DNA of 55,554 bases from an uncultured Dialister sp. (GTDB taxonomy: Bacteria; Bacillota; Negativicutes; Veillonellales; Dialisteraceae): assembly GCA_934193095.1 (NCBI GenBank), contig CAKPUX010000005.1, forward strand, positions 1-55,554. The letters are read 5' to 3'. Positions 33,690-42,111 of this stretch are shown here, piece after piece. The position numbers and the translations under genes were made by a program. The notes beneath the pieces were generated by a model. The model searched no databases and was not told the DNA's origin. It saw nothing but the letters and a program-made list of their open reading frames with translations. The stretch's first letter is position 1, and every line of letters starts with the position of its first letter.

Positions 33690-33906
33690 TTTTTGAGGGT
33701 TCAAGGTTAGCCTGTGGGGCAGAGCGCCCCTTGATTACGGTTGAAAGCCTCGCTTGAATGAGAAATTAGAAATGAGAAATGCGAAATGGTGGTGCGGCAC
33801 TTAAAAATATGGAAGCGCCGCGGAGTATAGATGGTGACGATACCCGAAGGTGGCATTTCAGTCACTAGTCACAAGTCACTTGAGGCTCCTAATCCCTAGC
33901 CACTAG
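33690..33906. repeat. Composite repeat between recG and guaB
   Basis: It shows the full layout in one place: a GGGGCAGAGCGCCCC block, AGAAATG heptads (33757-33788), a GCGGCAC/GCGCCGC hairpin, the CGATACCCGAAGG block, then AGTCACY and TAATCCC heptads that run into the last codons of recG. Confidence 0.85.
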
Positions 33907-35961
33907 TCACCAGTCACCAGTCACTTCTCCCCTCAATTTTTCAAGGAACGCCCCTCCAAATCGATGCGCGAGTTCTTTCCTGAAATCCATGCCCCGCTCC
34001 ATGGCGTTTTGCGCTTCCTTTCTCGCTTTTTCGAGGAGCGGGAGATCTTTCACGATATCTGCCGCCTTGAGGTCCGGCATGCCATGCTGGTGATAGCCGA
34101 AGAATTCACCGCTGCCGCGCAGGATGAGATCTTTTTCCGACAGGAGGAAGCCATCCTGGATCTCGCACATCAGCTTCATACGAAGCTGGGTGATCTCATT
34201 CTGATTATCCGAGTAGAGGATGCAGTAAGCCTGCGCCTCCCCGCGCCCGACACGGCCGCGAAGCTGATGCAGCTGCGAAAGGCCGAAGCGATCGGCTCCG
34301 TAGACGAACATGATGGTGGCATTGGGTACATTGACGCCGACTTCGATGACGGATGTGGCGACGAGGAGCTTCTTCTCTCCCCGATGAAAGGCCTGCATGA
34401 CCGCCTCTTTCTCACTGTTCTTCATCCGCCCATGGACAAGGCCCACGGGAAACATGGGAAATACGCGGTCACGCAGCTCTTCATACACGGAGACGGCCGA
34501 GGCGAGGTCCTGCTTCTCACTCTTTTCGACGAGCGGACAGACCACGTACACCTGATGTCCCGCTTCCATTTCCCGTCCCATGAAATTGAAAACACGCTGG
34601 AGCATCTGACTCCCGATGGCGTAAGTCTTCACCGGATGTCTTCCCGGCGGCATCCCGCGGATGGCTGAAACATCGAGATCGCCATAAACGGAGAGCGCCA
34701 TTGTCCTTGGGATCGGTGTCGCCGTCATGACGAGGATGTGCGGCGAGCCCCCCTTCGTTTCTAATGCCTTTCGCTGCTTCACGCCGAAGCGGTGCTGTTC
34801 ATCGGTGATAACGAGACCCAGATGGGCAAAGATGACATCTTTCTCGATCAAAGCGTGCGTGCCGATCAGTACATCGATGTCCCCTGCTGCCAGCTGCTTC
34901 AGGATCTCGTGCCGCTCAGAGGTTTTCGTATTTCCGGAGAGGTAAGCGACGCGGATAGGAAGTCCTTCGTAGAAATGCTGGAATGTCTCATAGTGCTGCC
35001 CTGCCAGGACCTCGGTCGGTGCCATGAGTGCGCCCTGATAGCCATTCTCTACGATTTTGGCGAGTGAAAGTGCCGCGACAGCGGTCTTGCCGCTCCCGAC
35101 ATCCCCCTGCACCAGGCGGTTCATCGGGATGAGCCCTTCCATATCGTCCTCGATATCCCGAAAGGCTTGCTGCTGCCCCTCGGTCAGCCGGAAGGGGAAA
35201 TGCTCGCGCACCCTCTTGACGAGCTCACCGGATGGCGCGCACTTGATGCTCTCTCTCCCCTCTTCTCTCTTTTTACGCAGGAGCAGGACGCCTGCCTGCA
35301 TGAAGAACAATTCTTCAAATGCGATCCGTCTGCGCGCTTCTCTCTGCTCGGCCCAGTCCTTCGGATCGTGCATCGCACGGATGGCCGCAAGCCGTCCCAT
35401 CAGTTTCTCTCTCCGGACGGTATCCTCCGGAAGATTCTCATCCGCATCCTCCACCAGCGCGAGCGCTCCCTCGATCATACGCCGAAGCTGCGGCGTCTTG
35501 ATGCCCTCGGTCAGTCCGTATACAGGGACGAGCTTTTGAAAGGACGGCAGGTCCTCTGGCTCGATGGTCTCGATCTCCGCATTGCTGATCTGGTTCCTGT
35601 TGTAGCCATACTCCACCTTGCCATATGCCAGCACATGCTTCGAACGATGAAAAAGATCGGCTTTCCACGGCTGATTGAAATACGTGAGCACCACCGCGCC
35701 CGTATCATCGACGATCATGACATTCAGGATCGACATGCTTCTTCGGGGATGGATCTCCTTCAGGCCCACCACCTCTCCGTAGACCACAGCCTCTTCATCA
35801 GGCACGAGATCTCCCATCGGCGTGACCTTCGTCCAGTCCTGATAGCGCCTCGGAAAATAGGAAAGGAGATCTTCTACGGTATGAATACCGAGGCGCTCCA
35901 GCTTCTCCTTCATCCGAGGGCCGACGCCCTTCAGGTACTGGACGGAATCAGATAGTTTCAT
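33907..35961 (-). CDS. recG: ATP-dependent DNA helicase RecG
   Basis: This 684-residue branch-migration helicase reverses stalled replication forks. The N-terminal wedge/OB region begins YLKGVGPRMKEKLERLGIHT. Walker A is QGDVGSGKTAVAA; motif II is ITDEQHRFGVKQR; motif III is VMTATPIPRT; motif VI includes QLRGRVGRGEAQAY. The final residues VTGDW and the stop are encoded by GTGACTG heptads of the adjoining repeat, where family members normally end in their own sequence. AAAGGAGG precedes the ATG. It is divergently transcribed from rpmB. Confidence 0.97.
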   Translation of the reverse strand: MKLSDSVQYLKGVGPRMKEKLERLGIHTVEDLLSYFPRRYQDWTKVTPMGDLVPDEEAVVYGEVVGLKEIHPRRSMSILNVMIVDDTGAVVLTYFNQPWKADLFHRSKHVLAYGKVEYGYNRNQISNAEIETIEPEDLPSFQKLVPVYGLTEGIKTPQLRRMIEGALALVEDADENLPEDTVRREKLMGRLAAIRAMHDPKDWAEQREARRRIAFEELFFMQAGVLLLRKKREEGRESIKCAPSGELVKRVREHFPFRLTEGQQQAFRDIEDDMEGLIPMNRLVQGDVGSGKTAVAALSLAKIVENGYQGALMAPTEVLAGQHYETFQHFYEGLPIRVAYLSGNTKTSERHEILKQLAAGDIDVLIGTHALIEKDVIFAHLGLVITDEQHRFGVKQRKALETKGGSPHILVMTATPIPRTMALSVYGDLDVSAIRGMPPGRHPVKTYAIGSQMLQRVFNFMGREMEAGHQVYVVCPLVEKSEKQDLASAVSVYEELRDRVFPMFPVGLVHGRMKNSEKEAVMQAFHRGEKKLLVATSVIEVGVNVPNATIMFVYGADRFGLSQLHQLRGRVGRGEAQAYCILYSDNQNEITQLRMKLMCEIQDGFLLSEKDLILRGSGEFFGYHQHGMPDLKAADIVKDLPLLEKARKEAQNAMERGMDFRKELAHRFGGAFLEKLRGEVTGDW

Positions 35962-36109
35962 GGATGACCTCCTTTATATGACAGATACGGACTTGACATG
36001 GAACGGGGCCTGCAGGGCAGAAAGGACGCGGCTCCTTCATCGTCACGATCCCCTGCCATAAATCTTTGCGACGCTTTACGCGACGCACTCCCGTCTAGCC
36101 TTTACTCTT

Positions 36110-36139
36110 ATTATAATTCTTCAAATACTCTGCTGTAAA
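36110..36139 (-). promoter_or_regulatory. Promoter of recG
   Basis: -35 TTTACA (36134-36139), an 18-bp spacer and -10 TATAAT (36110-36115) lie almost back to back with the rpmB promoter. Confidence 0.65.
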
Positions 36140-36143
36140 ATAC

Positions 36144-36172
36144 TTGCGTAAAAAAAAGAGTTGTGATATAGT
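36144..36172 (+). promoter_or_regulatory. Promoter of rpmB
   Basis: -35 TTGCGT (36144-36149), a 17-bp spacer and -10 TATAGT (36167-36172). Confidence 0.8.
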
Positions 36173-36212
36173 ATGAATGTTGCAATCGCGGAAGTGCAAG
36201 GAGGTGTAGCAC

Positions 36213-36404
36213 ATGGCTAACTATTGTGAAGTTTGCGGCAAGGGAACCGCTACGGGATTCAATGTATCCCATTCCCATTTGAAAACAAAGAGAACCTGGA
36301 AACCGAACATCCAGAGAGTTCGCGTACTGGTTGACGGACAGGTCAAGAGAATGAATGTCTGCACTCGTTGCCTTCGTTCTCATAAAGTAAACAGAGACAT
36401 CTGA
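36213..36404 (+). CDS. rpmB: 50S ribosomal protein L28
   Basis: This 63-residue protein reads MANYCEVCGKGTATGFNVSH, with the zinc-ribbon cysteine pair CEVC at the start and CTRC near the end, so it is the zinc-binding (C+) form. The KTKRTWKPNIQRVR stretch is the L28 core. AGGAGG lies 8 bases before the ATG. It is a single gene between its own promoter and a strong terminator. Confidence 0.97.
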   Translation: MANYCEVCGKGTATGFNVSHSHLKTKRTWKPNIQRVRVLVDGQVKRMNVCTRCLRSHKVNRDI

Positions 36405-36429
36405 TCGATCATCTGATTGCTGCATTTCA

Positions 36430-36459
36430 AGCCGGCTGTATTTCAGCCGGCTCTTTTTG
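36430..36459 (+). terminator. Terminator of rpmB
   Basis: AGCCGGCTG and CAGCCGGCT form a 9-bp stem with a 5-base loop, then CTTTTTGC and a later run of T. Confidence 0.9.
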
Positions 36460-36528
36460 CATGTTTTTTTAGTGACTGAGGATCGGTCGCAAGAAAGGCG
36501 GAGGAGCTTTCCCGCCCCTCCGCCCGGC

Positions 36529-36557
36529 TTGAAACATGCTCGAATTTTCTATATAAT
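36529..36557 (+). promoter_or_regulatory. Promoter of the small secreted-protein gene
   Basis: -35 TTGAAA (36529-36534), a 17-bp spacer and -10 TATAAT (36552-36557); the 5' leader is about 110 nt. Confidence 0.78.
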
Positions 36558-36677
36558 GAGAATAAATAGCAGTTTTTACGGCTGTGGCTTAGGACTCCGG
36601 ATACGATGCTCCTGTCCTTTTATCCCAATGCGGTGTTCTCACAGCTCATCATTTCTCATTCATGAAAGGAGTCTCCT

Positions 36678-37229
36678 ATGCGAAAAATTTTACTGACTGC
36701 TGCCTTCGCAGCCCTCACCCTCGCTTCCTCTGTTTCCGCGAACTGGATCACGGGCGAGCCTACGATCCTGGCCGTCAATTCCGGGGAGGCCGCCTTCCAC
36801 ACCGCCCTCACAAGTGACCAGCGGCTCGACGTAAACCTGACTGCAGGCGCAGAAGGCAAGGCTGACCTCACCTTCACGACGAAAGCATCAGAGAGTGCGC
36901 TGTCTCTCACCACTCTCCCCGTCCTCGTAAACGAAGAAGCCGGCTACGCGGATGCCAAGCTCACTATCACGCCGCTCGTCAATGATGCGAATGGCCTGCG
37001 CTTCTACCTTGTCGATACCGGCGAAGCCGGCGGCGCGCATATCGTTTCCTACAAGGGAGGCACCTTCAAGAATGCCTTCTCTGCCGCTGAGCTTCAAGAC
37101 GTCACCGGCACATCCTATTTCACTGTAGAAAAGAAACAGCTCCTCCTCCACGTGAATGAAAACGGGACAGAGGACACCTATACCCTCTCCCTCGACACAA
37201 AGTCGCTCATGTTTACTGCGGTAAAGTGA
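36678..37229 (+). CDS. Secreted protein of unknown function
   Basis: This 183-residue protein has a clear signal peptide: MRKILLTAAFAALTLASSVSA, with likely cleavage after SVSA before NW. The mature part is about 162 residues, without cysteines, rich in Thr/Ala/Leu and alternating polar-hydrophobic stretches (DLTFTTKASESALSLTTLPV), which suggests beta structure. I recognise no family. AAAGGAG precedes the ATG, and it has its own promoter and a downstream hairpin, so it is a monocistronic gene. The sequence is in character with neighbouring genes, with no sign of recent transfer. Confidence 0.75.
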   Translation: MRKILLTAAFAALTLASSVSANWITGEPTILAVNSGEAAFHTALTSDQRLDVNLTAGAEGKADLTFTTKASESALSLTTLPVLVNEEAGYADAKLTITPLVNDANGLRFYLVDTGEAGGAHIVSYKGGTFKNAFSAAELQDVTGTSYFTVEKKQLLLHVNENGTEDTYTLSLDTKSLMFTAVK

Positions 37230-37247
37230 GTGGATACTGGTGACGAG

Positions 37248-37292
37248 GGAAACACTGATTAAATCGTTATCAGATTTAATCAGCGTTTCCCT
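37248..37292. terminator. 19-bp stem hairpin after the secreted-protein gene
   Basis: GGGAAACACTGATTAAATC pairs with 37274-37292 (one G-T pair, 7-base loop). No T-tract follows, so termination is uncertain. The core GGAAACACTGATTAAA also occurs inverted at the end of rluD (about 9421-9436). Confidence 0.5.
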
Positions 37293-37660
37293 AGAAAAAT
37301 GGATAGCCTCACATCATCTTTCACTCCACTCTGCGCCCCTAACCTCCGCCCTGCGGGCACCTCCTTCCAAAGGAAGGAGGGATAGATACACTCAAAACGC
37401 CCCACATTCTAGCCCCTTCCTCTGGAAGGGGCTGCCTGGCGCAGCGAGACGGGGTTGGCTCCCCCCGTATGTTGGAAATGCGTTTCCCCCGTATCGCTAC
37501 TATTCCCACCACTAAGCCTTCCCCATCGGGGAAGGCTACGATACGAGAATACCATCTTCTAAAAAAGGCGGCGAAGCCGCCACCTGAACCTTGAACCTTG
37601 AACCCTGAACCTTGAACCCTGAACCCTGAACCCTGAACCCTGAACCAAATGAAAGCAACA
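37293..37660. repeat. Repeat gap with a TGAACCY heptad array
   Basis: Positions 37585-37646 are nine units of TGAACCY. The gap also contains GCGGCGAAGCCGCC and GC-rich palindromes. No gene is seen. Confidence 0.85.
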
Positions 37661-37690
37661 AAAAACTGACCGAGATCTCGGTCAGTTTTT
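37661..37690. terminator. Terminator of the first glutamine synthetase gene
   Basis: A 30-bp perfect palindrome (AAAAACTGACCGAGA and its complement) with T-runs on both strands; it serves the minus-strand gene. Confidence 0.9.
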
Positions 37691-37702
37691 TATTGCTTTC
37701 TA

Positions 37703-39601
37703 TCAGCCGACAATGTTCAGCGCATAGACAGCGTATTCTTTTTCCAGTGCTTCGGACTTCTTGGAGAGTTCGATCTGGAGATCAGAAGCGGTGTCATAGT
37801 CTTTGGCTTCCAGGGCTTCTTTGAGCTTGGTCGCGATAGACTTGCTGGCTTTGGTATCTTTGATGAGTTCATATTTCTTTGCTGCGATAGATTCCCAACG
37901 TTCTTCATCGAGTTCATCTTCGCTGGAAAGCTTCTTGAAGCTCTTGACGAGTGCTTCTGTAGCCGGGATGATGCGGTCAACGAGTTCATTTTCCCAGCGG
38001 TATTCGATGGAATCAAGGAAGGAGTCTACAATGACCTGATTTAAGCTGTCGCCGGCGGTGATAACAGCGACTTTGTCTTTGTTTGCCTTCATGGTCTTGA
38101 TGTTTTCCCATACGGTTGCCGGAGGCTTACCGAAAGCAGCATCACGTTCTTCCTGGGTGAAGTCTTCGAATACGTTGTCTTCGCAGCGATAGGCACGGCC
38201 TGCTTCGAGATAGTCAGCCGCTTCGCCCGGTTTCTTGGAGAGTTCTGCGAGGAGGTCTGCCGGTGCTTTGCCGGAGGTGATCGCATAGGTAATGCCATCC
38301 AGTGCGGTCAGGAAGAGACAGGAGGCAGCGAGATAGGTATTGGTGAACGGGTTTGGTGCGCGCAGTTCAAAGCGGGTGGCTTTCGGGTTTTCGATGTCGC
38401 GGACCAGACCGATCAGGATGGTTCTGTTACGGGACGGTACTTCCGGATTATGGCCGAGGGAAGTAACGATGCAGACTGGTGCTTCGAAGCCCGGTTTCAG
38501 ACGGTTGAAAGCATCGGTGGTGGAGGAGACGAATGGATTCGTTGCTTCGTAGTTCTTCAGGATGCCCATGATGAAGCCATAGCCGATGGTGGAGAGGAAG
38601 TCGGCTTTCATATCGCTCGGTGCCAGAAGGTTGATGGTCTTGCCATTCTTCAGAGAAGCGCAGATGCCGACATGGGTATGTTCGCCGGAGCCAGCGACGC
38701 CGATGATCGGTTTTGCCTGGAAGGAAACGTCGAGGCCGTATTTGCGGAAGACTTCACGGATGATGATGCGGGCTTCGAGTTCATTGTCAGCAGCCTGCAG
38801 CGGATTCATAGAGAAGAGCCAGTCAAGTTCGAGCTGTTCGCAGACATCGACGGTATGTCCCAGATCATCGACTTTCGGTTTGATACCGCCGACTTCTTTA
38901 TGCCCCATTTCTACATGCATGCCGCGAGCATCCAGTTCTTCGATGGCTTCTTCCATCGCAGTTCTGACGTTGCCGCGCATTCTCTGCCAGTACTGTTCCT
39001 GCAGTCTCTGAGAAATGGACAGGTGCTGTACCGTTTCTGTTTCGCTCGGTGTCTTGACCCAGAATTCCAGTTCCGTACCGATGGTGAATTTGATATCCTC
39101 GATCTCATCGACCGGCAGATCTTCCATGCCTTTGACCGGCTTGCCGCTTGCCAGGAGGCCTTTCAGCTTCTCAGCGACAAAAGCGCAGGATTCTTTCAGG
39201 ATAGAACGGGAGTCGATGAATTTGCCATTGTGCAGAAGGAAGCATGGGATGCGGAGCGTGCCGACCGGACGGCCATTGCTGTACAGGTTGTCTTCATTGT
39301 AGTCGATGTACCAGTTTACGCTGGCATCTGCAACCATGTCGACGCGGGCATCATTCAGTGTGGCGATGTTCATCAGAACGACAGAGGAGCCGTCGGTCTG
39401 TACGGCTGTGCCGGCGAAGAAATCATCGTAGTTTTTCAAGAACAGTTCGATCGGCACCTTTTCATCGGTGTCATTGCCGGCCAGATCGATGCCGACCAGA
39501 GAAACGAAGCGGATTTCCGGATGGGTCTTGAGGAGTCCCAAGACGCCTTCTTTGCCAAATTCACCGGACGGGATGTAGTACAGTAAGTCGTTGTTGATCA
39601 T
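37703..39601 (-). CDS. Glutamine synthetase-family protein, paralog 1
   Basis: This is a 632-residue protein with a glutamine synthetase catalytic domain. The N-terminal beta-grasp part (RFVSLVGIDLAGNDTDEKV) and GTLRIPCFLLHNGKF precede catalytic motifs: metal-binding ELEFWVKTP, GHKEVGGIKPK, KPIIGVAGSGEHTHVG (ATP/ammonia site) and RFELRAPNPFTNTYLA (Arg-type glutamate site). A helical C-terminal extension of about 150 residues makes it longer than GlnA-I (about 440-470). It lacks the NGSGKHNNWS-type signature I associate with GSIII. It may be a true glutamine synthetase or a related gamma-glutamyl ligase. AGGAGG lies before the ATG. A close paralog lies 440 bp upstream. Confidence 0.85.
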   Translation of the reverse strand: MINNDLLYYIPSGEFGKEGVLGLLKTHPEIRFVSLVGIDLAGNDTDEKVPIELFLKNYDDFFAGTAVQTDGSSVVLMNIATLNDARVDMVADASVNWYIDYNEDNLYSNGRPVGTLRIPCFLLHNGKFIDSRSILKESCAFVAEKLKGLLASGKPVKGMEDLPVDEIEDIKFTIGTELEFWVKTPSETETVQHLSISQRLQEQYWQRMRGNVRTAMEEAIEELDARGMHVEMGHKEVGGIKPKVDDLGHTVDVCEQLELDWLFSMNPLQAADNELEARIIIREVFRKYGLDVSFQAKPIIGVAGSGEHTHVGICASLKNGKTINLLAPSDMKADFLSTIGYGFIMGILKNYEATNPFVSSTTDAFNRLKPGFEAPVCIVTSLGHNPEVPSRNRTILIGLVRDIENPKATRFELRAPNPFTNTYLAASCLFLTALDGITYAITSGKAPADLLAELSKKPGEAADYLEAGRAYRCEDNVFEDFTQEERDAAFGKPPATVWENIKTMKANKDKVAVITAGDSLNQVIVDSFLDSIEYRWENELVDRIIPATEALVKSFKKLSSEDELDEERWESIAAKKYELIKDTKASKSIATKLKEALEAKDYDTASDLQIELSKKSEALEKEYAVYALNIVG

Positions 39602-39936
39602 TTTGAATTCCTCCTGCTTGATAATGGTTGAACATATGATTTGTTTTTTAGGAATCGATTGGTTGGTTCAAAAGGTTCAAGAGGTTCAAGAGGTTCAAGA
39701 GGTTCAAGAGGTGTGGTGCGGCGCATAAAAGTAATGAAGCGCCGCGCTAAATTGAAATCATTTTTTGATTCTCCGTTTTTCTGGAGAATGGGAAACCTGT
39801 GAACCCGTTGAACCCATTGAACCCGTTTAACCTTTTTTCAACTGGCGAAACCCCAGCGTGGAGTAGCAGTACTCCATTTTCCATAAACGTCTCATCCAGG
39901 TTGTCCCCCCTATTTGAGTTTGCCTGTAAAATAAAA
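39602..39936. repeat. Composite repeat in the leader of paralog 1
   Basis: Nonamer units GGTTCAAGA (39666-39712) are followed by a GCGGCGC/GCGCCGC hairpin (about 39719-39746) and AACCCGTTG units. This DNA lies between a candidate leader hairpin and the start codon. Confidence 0.8.
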
Positions 39937-39972
39937 ATGACCTACTCTCTGGGTATCCAGAGAGTAGGTCAT
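39937..39972 (-). terminator. Terminator of paralog 2 or leader attenuator of paralog 1
   Basis: ATGACCTACTCTCT and its complement form a 14-bp perfect stem with an 8-base loop, followed by TTTTATTTTA on the minus strand. A candidate promoter (TTGATC, 16 bp, TATACA; 39988-40015) lies immediately upstream, so it may instead act as an attenuator for paralog 1. Confidence 0.85.
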
Positions 39973-40045
39973 CTTCGGCCAGATGAATGTATAGTTTGTA
40001 GTGACTAGGGATCAAGGGATCCAATTCCCCTCCCTCATGCATAGA

Positions 40046-41941
40046 CTAGTCCAGAATGTTCAGCGCATAGACGCGATATTCTTTTTCCAGTGCTTCTGCT
40101 TTCTTTGCCATTTCCACCTGCAGCATGGAAGCGGTATCGAAGTCATTCGCCTCGAGAGCTTCCTTCAGGCGGGTGCAGAGGCATTTCTCATCCTCTGTAT
40201 CCTTAGCGAGCTCGATGCGCTTCGCCTTGATGGATTTCCAGCGTTTTTCGTCGATCTTATCGTCGTTATCGAGCTTCTTATATCCTCTGACAGCCAGTTC
40301 GGTGCCTGGAATGATTCGATCGATCAGCTCATTCTTCCAGCGGTAAAGGATGGATGCGACAAAGGAGTCTACGATCTGTTCAGAGATCGCACCGCTCTTG
40401 GTGAGCGCAGCGACTTTGTCCGGATTGGCTTTCATGATCTTGACATTGTCCCAGACGGTAGCCGGCGGCTTGCCGAAGACAGCATCTCGTTCTTCCTGCG
40501 TATAGTCTTCGAATACGTTGTCTTCGCAGCGATATTCTCTATCCTTGTCAAGGTATCCGGCTTCTTCTCCGGCTTTCTTAGAAAGCTCGGCGAGAAGTTC
40601 TTCTGGGCCTTTTCCGGAAGCGAGTGCATACTCGATGCCATCCAAAGCGGTCAGGTACAGGCAGGAAACGCAGAGATAGGTATTGGTAAACGGGTTCGGT
40701 GCACGGAGTTCGAAGCGGGTGGCTTTCGGATTTCCGATATCACGGATGAGCCCGATCAGGATGGATCTGTTTCGAGACGGCAACTCCGGCTTATGTCCCA
40801 GAGAGGTGACGATGCAGACCGGCGCTTCGAAGCCAGGCTTCAGGCGGTTGAAAGCATCGGTGGTCGAGGAAACGAATGGATTCGTTGCTTCGTAGTTGTT
40901 GAGGATACCCATGATGAAGCCATAGCCGATGGTGGAGAGGAAATCCGCCTGCATATCCTCCGGCGCCAGAAGATTGATGGTCTTGCCATTTTTAAGAAGA
41001 GCAGCAAAGCCGACATGGGTGTGTTCCCCGGAGCCGGCGACACCGATAATCGGTTTCGCACGGAAGGAAACGTCGAGCCCGTTTCTGCGGAATACTTCAC
41101 GAACCACAATGCGGGCTTCGAGTTCATTGTCTGCTGCCTGCAGCGGGTTTGTCGAGAAGAGCCAGTCGAGCTCAAGCTGTTCGCAGACATCGAAGATATG
41201 ACCGTCATCATCGATCTTAGGTTTGATCCCGCCGACTTCTTTATGTCCCATTTCTACATGCATGCCGCGGGCATCGAGTTCTTCGATCGCCTGTTCCATA
41301 GCGGTACGGACATTGCCGCGCATGCGCTGCCAGTACTGCTCCTGCAGGCGCTGGGAAATGGAAAGATGCTGTACGGTCTCCTTCTCGCTCGGTGTCTTCA
41401 CCCAGAATTCCAGCTCTGTGCCGGTGGTGAATACGATGTCCTGGATCTCAGAGAATGGGAAATTTTCCATCCCCTTGACCTGTGCACCGACCAGAAGCTT
41501 TCGCAGGCGATCAGCGACATATTCGCAGGACTGCTTCAGAATGGAACGGGAATCAATGAATTTGCCATTGTGGATGAGGAAGCTCGGAATACGAAGCGTG
41601 CCGATCGGAAGACCGGTTTCTTCATCTACGTTGTCATCATTATAGTCTACATACCAATTCACGGTGCTGTCAGCGACCATGTCGACGCGGGCATCGTTCA
41701 GTGTGGCGATATTCATAAACACGACAGAAGAACCATCTGTCTGAACAGCTTTGCCAGCGAAGAAATCTTCGTAGTCCTTCATGAAGATCTCGATCGGGAT
41801 GCGTTCATCTGTATCATTGCCTGCAAGATCGATTCCGACCAGAGAGACGAACCGAATTTCCGGATGCTGTGCCAGTAAAGAAAGTACCCCTTCTTTGCCA
41901 TACTGTCCAGCAGGGATGCAGTACAATAAGTTTTTGTTCAT
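40046..41941 (-). CDS. Glutamine synthetase-family protein, paralog 2
   Basis: This 631-residue protein is co-linear with paralog 1 and nearly identical over the catalytic core (ELEFWVKTPSE, VGGIKPKIDDDGH, PIIGVAGSGEHTHVG, RFELRAPNPFTNTYL). The N-terminal 150 and C-terminal 150 residues differ more. The start is the ATG at 41939-41941, with AGGAGG upstream; a longer frame adds a non-conserved extension. It has a consensus promoter and a leader hairpin of its own. The pair arose by tandem duplication. Divergence in the flanking domains suggests different regulation or substrate, which is inference. Confidence 0.85.
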   Translation of the reverse strand: MNKNLLYCIPAGQYGKEGVLSLLAQHPEIRFVSLVGIDLAGNDTDERIPIEIFMKDYEDFFAGKAVQTDGSSVVFMNIATLNDARVDMVADSTVNWYVDYNDDNVDEETGLPIGTLRIPSFLIHNGKFIDSRSILKQSCEYVADRLRKLLVGAQVKGMENFPFSEIQDIVFTTGTELEFWVKTPSEKETVQHLSISQRLQEQYWQRMRGNVRTAMEQAIEELDARGMHVEMGHKEVGGIKPKIDDDGHIFDVCEQLELDWLFSTNPLQAADNELEARIVVREVFRRNGLDVSFRAKPIIGVAGSGEHTHVGFAALLKNGKTINLLAPEDMQADFLSTIGYGFIMGILNNYEATNPFVSSTTDAFNRLKPGFEAPVCIVTSLGHKPELPSRNRSILIGLIRDIGNPKATRFELRAPNPFTNTYLCVSCLYLTALDGIEYALASGKGPEELLAELSKKAGEEAGYLDKDREYRCEDNVFEDYTQEERDAVFGKPPATVWDNVKIMKANPDKVAALTKSGAISEQIVDSFVASILYRWKNELIDRIIPGTELAVRGYKKLDNDDKIDEKRWKSIKAKRIELAKDTEDEKCLCTRLKEALEANDFDTASMLQVEMAKKAEALEKEYRVYALNILD

Positions 41942-42015
41942 TTGAGTCCTCCTATAGACTTTCTTGAATTCCACCATTTTTTAGATTGAAAATAAGCTAT
42001 ATGAATCAATAGAAA

Positions 42016-42043
42016 ATGACCCATCCCGGTAGGAATGAGTCAT
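42016..42043 (-). promoter_or_regulatory. Leader hairpin of paralog 2
   Basis: A 12-bp stem (ATGACTCATTCC with GGGATGGGTCAT, two G-U pairs), loop TACC, followed by TTTTCTATT on the minus strand. It starts about 24 nt after the predicted transcription start and shares AAGATGAC and GGTCATTTT with the paralog 1 leader hairpin. Confidence 0.6.
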
Positions 42044-42073
42044 CTTTGACGCAGCATATGAACTTATGGATTA

Positions 42074-42102
42074 AGAATACACCACGCTTCTTACTTTGTC
42101 AA
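42074..42102 (-). promoter_or_regulatory. Promoter of glutamine synthetase paralog 2
   Basis: -35 TTGACA (42097-42102), a 17-bp spacer and -10 TATTCT (42074-42079). Confidence 0.8.
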
Positions 42103-42111
42103 GCCTTTCGC

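Noticed and set aside
39602..40045. T-box or glnA RNA motif in the glutamine synthetase leaders
   Set aside because: No TGGNACCGCG antiterminator bulge or recognisable glutamine-aptamer core is visible; only a hairpin with a T-tract remains.
37703..41941. Assignment of both paralogs as GSIII (GlnN)
   Set aside because: Length is near GSIII but the GSIII signature motifs are not visible; only the general glutamine synthetase catalytic domain is claimed.
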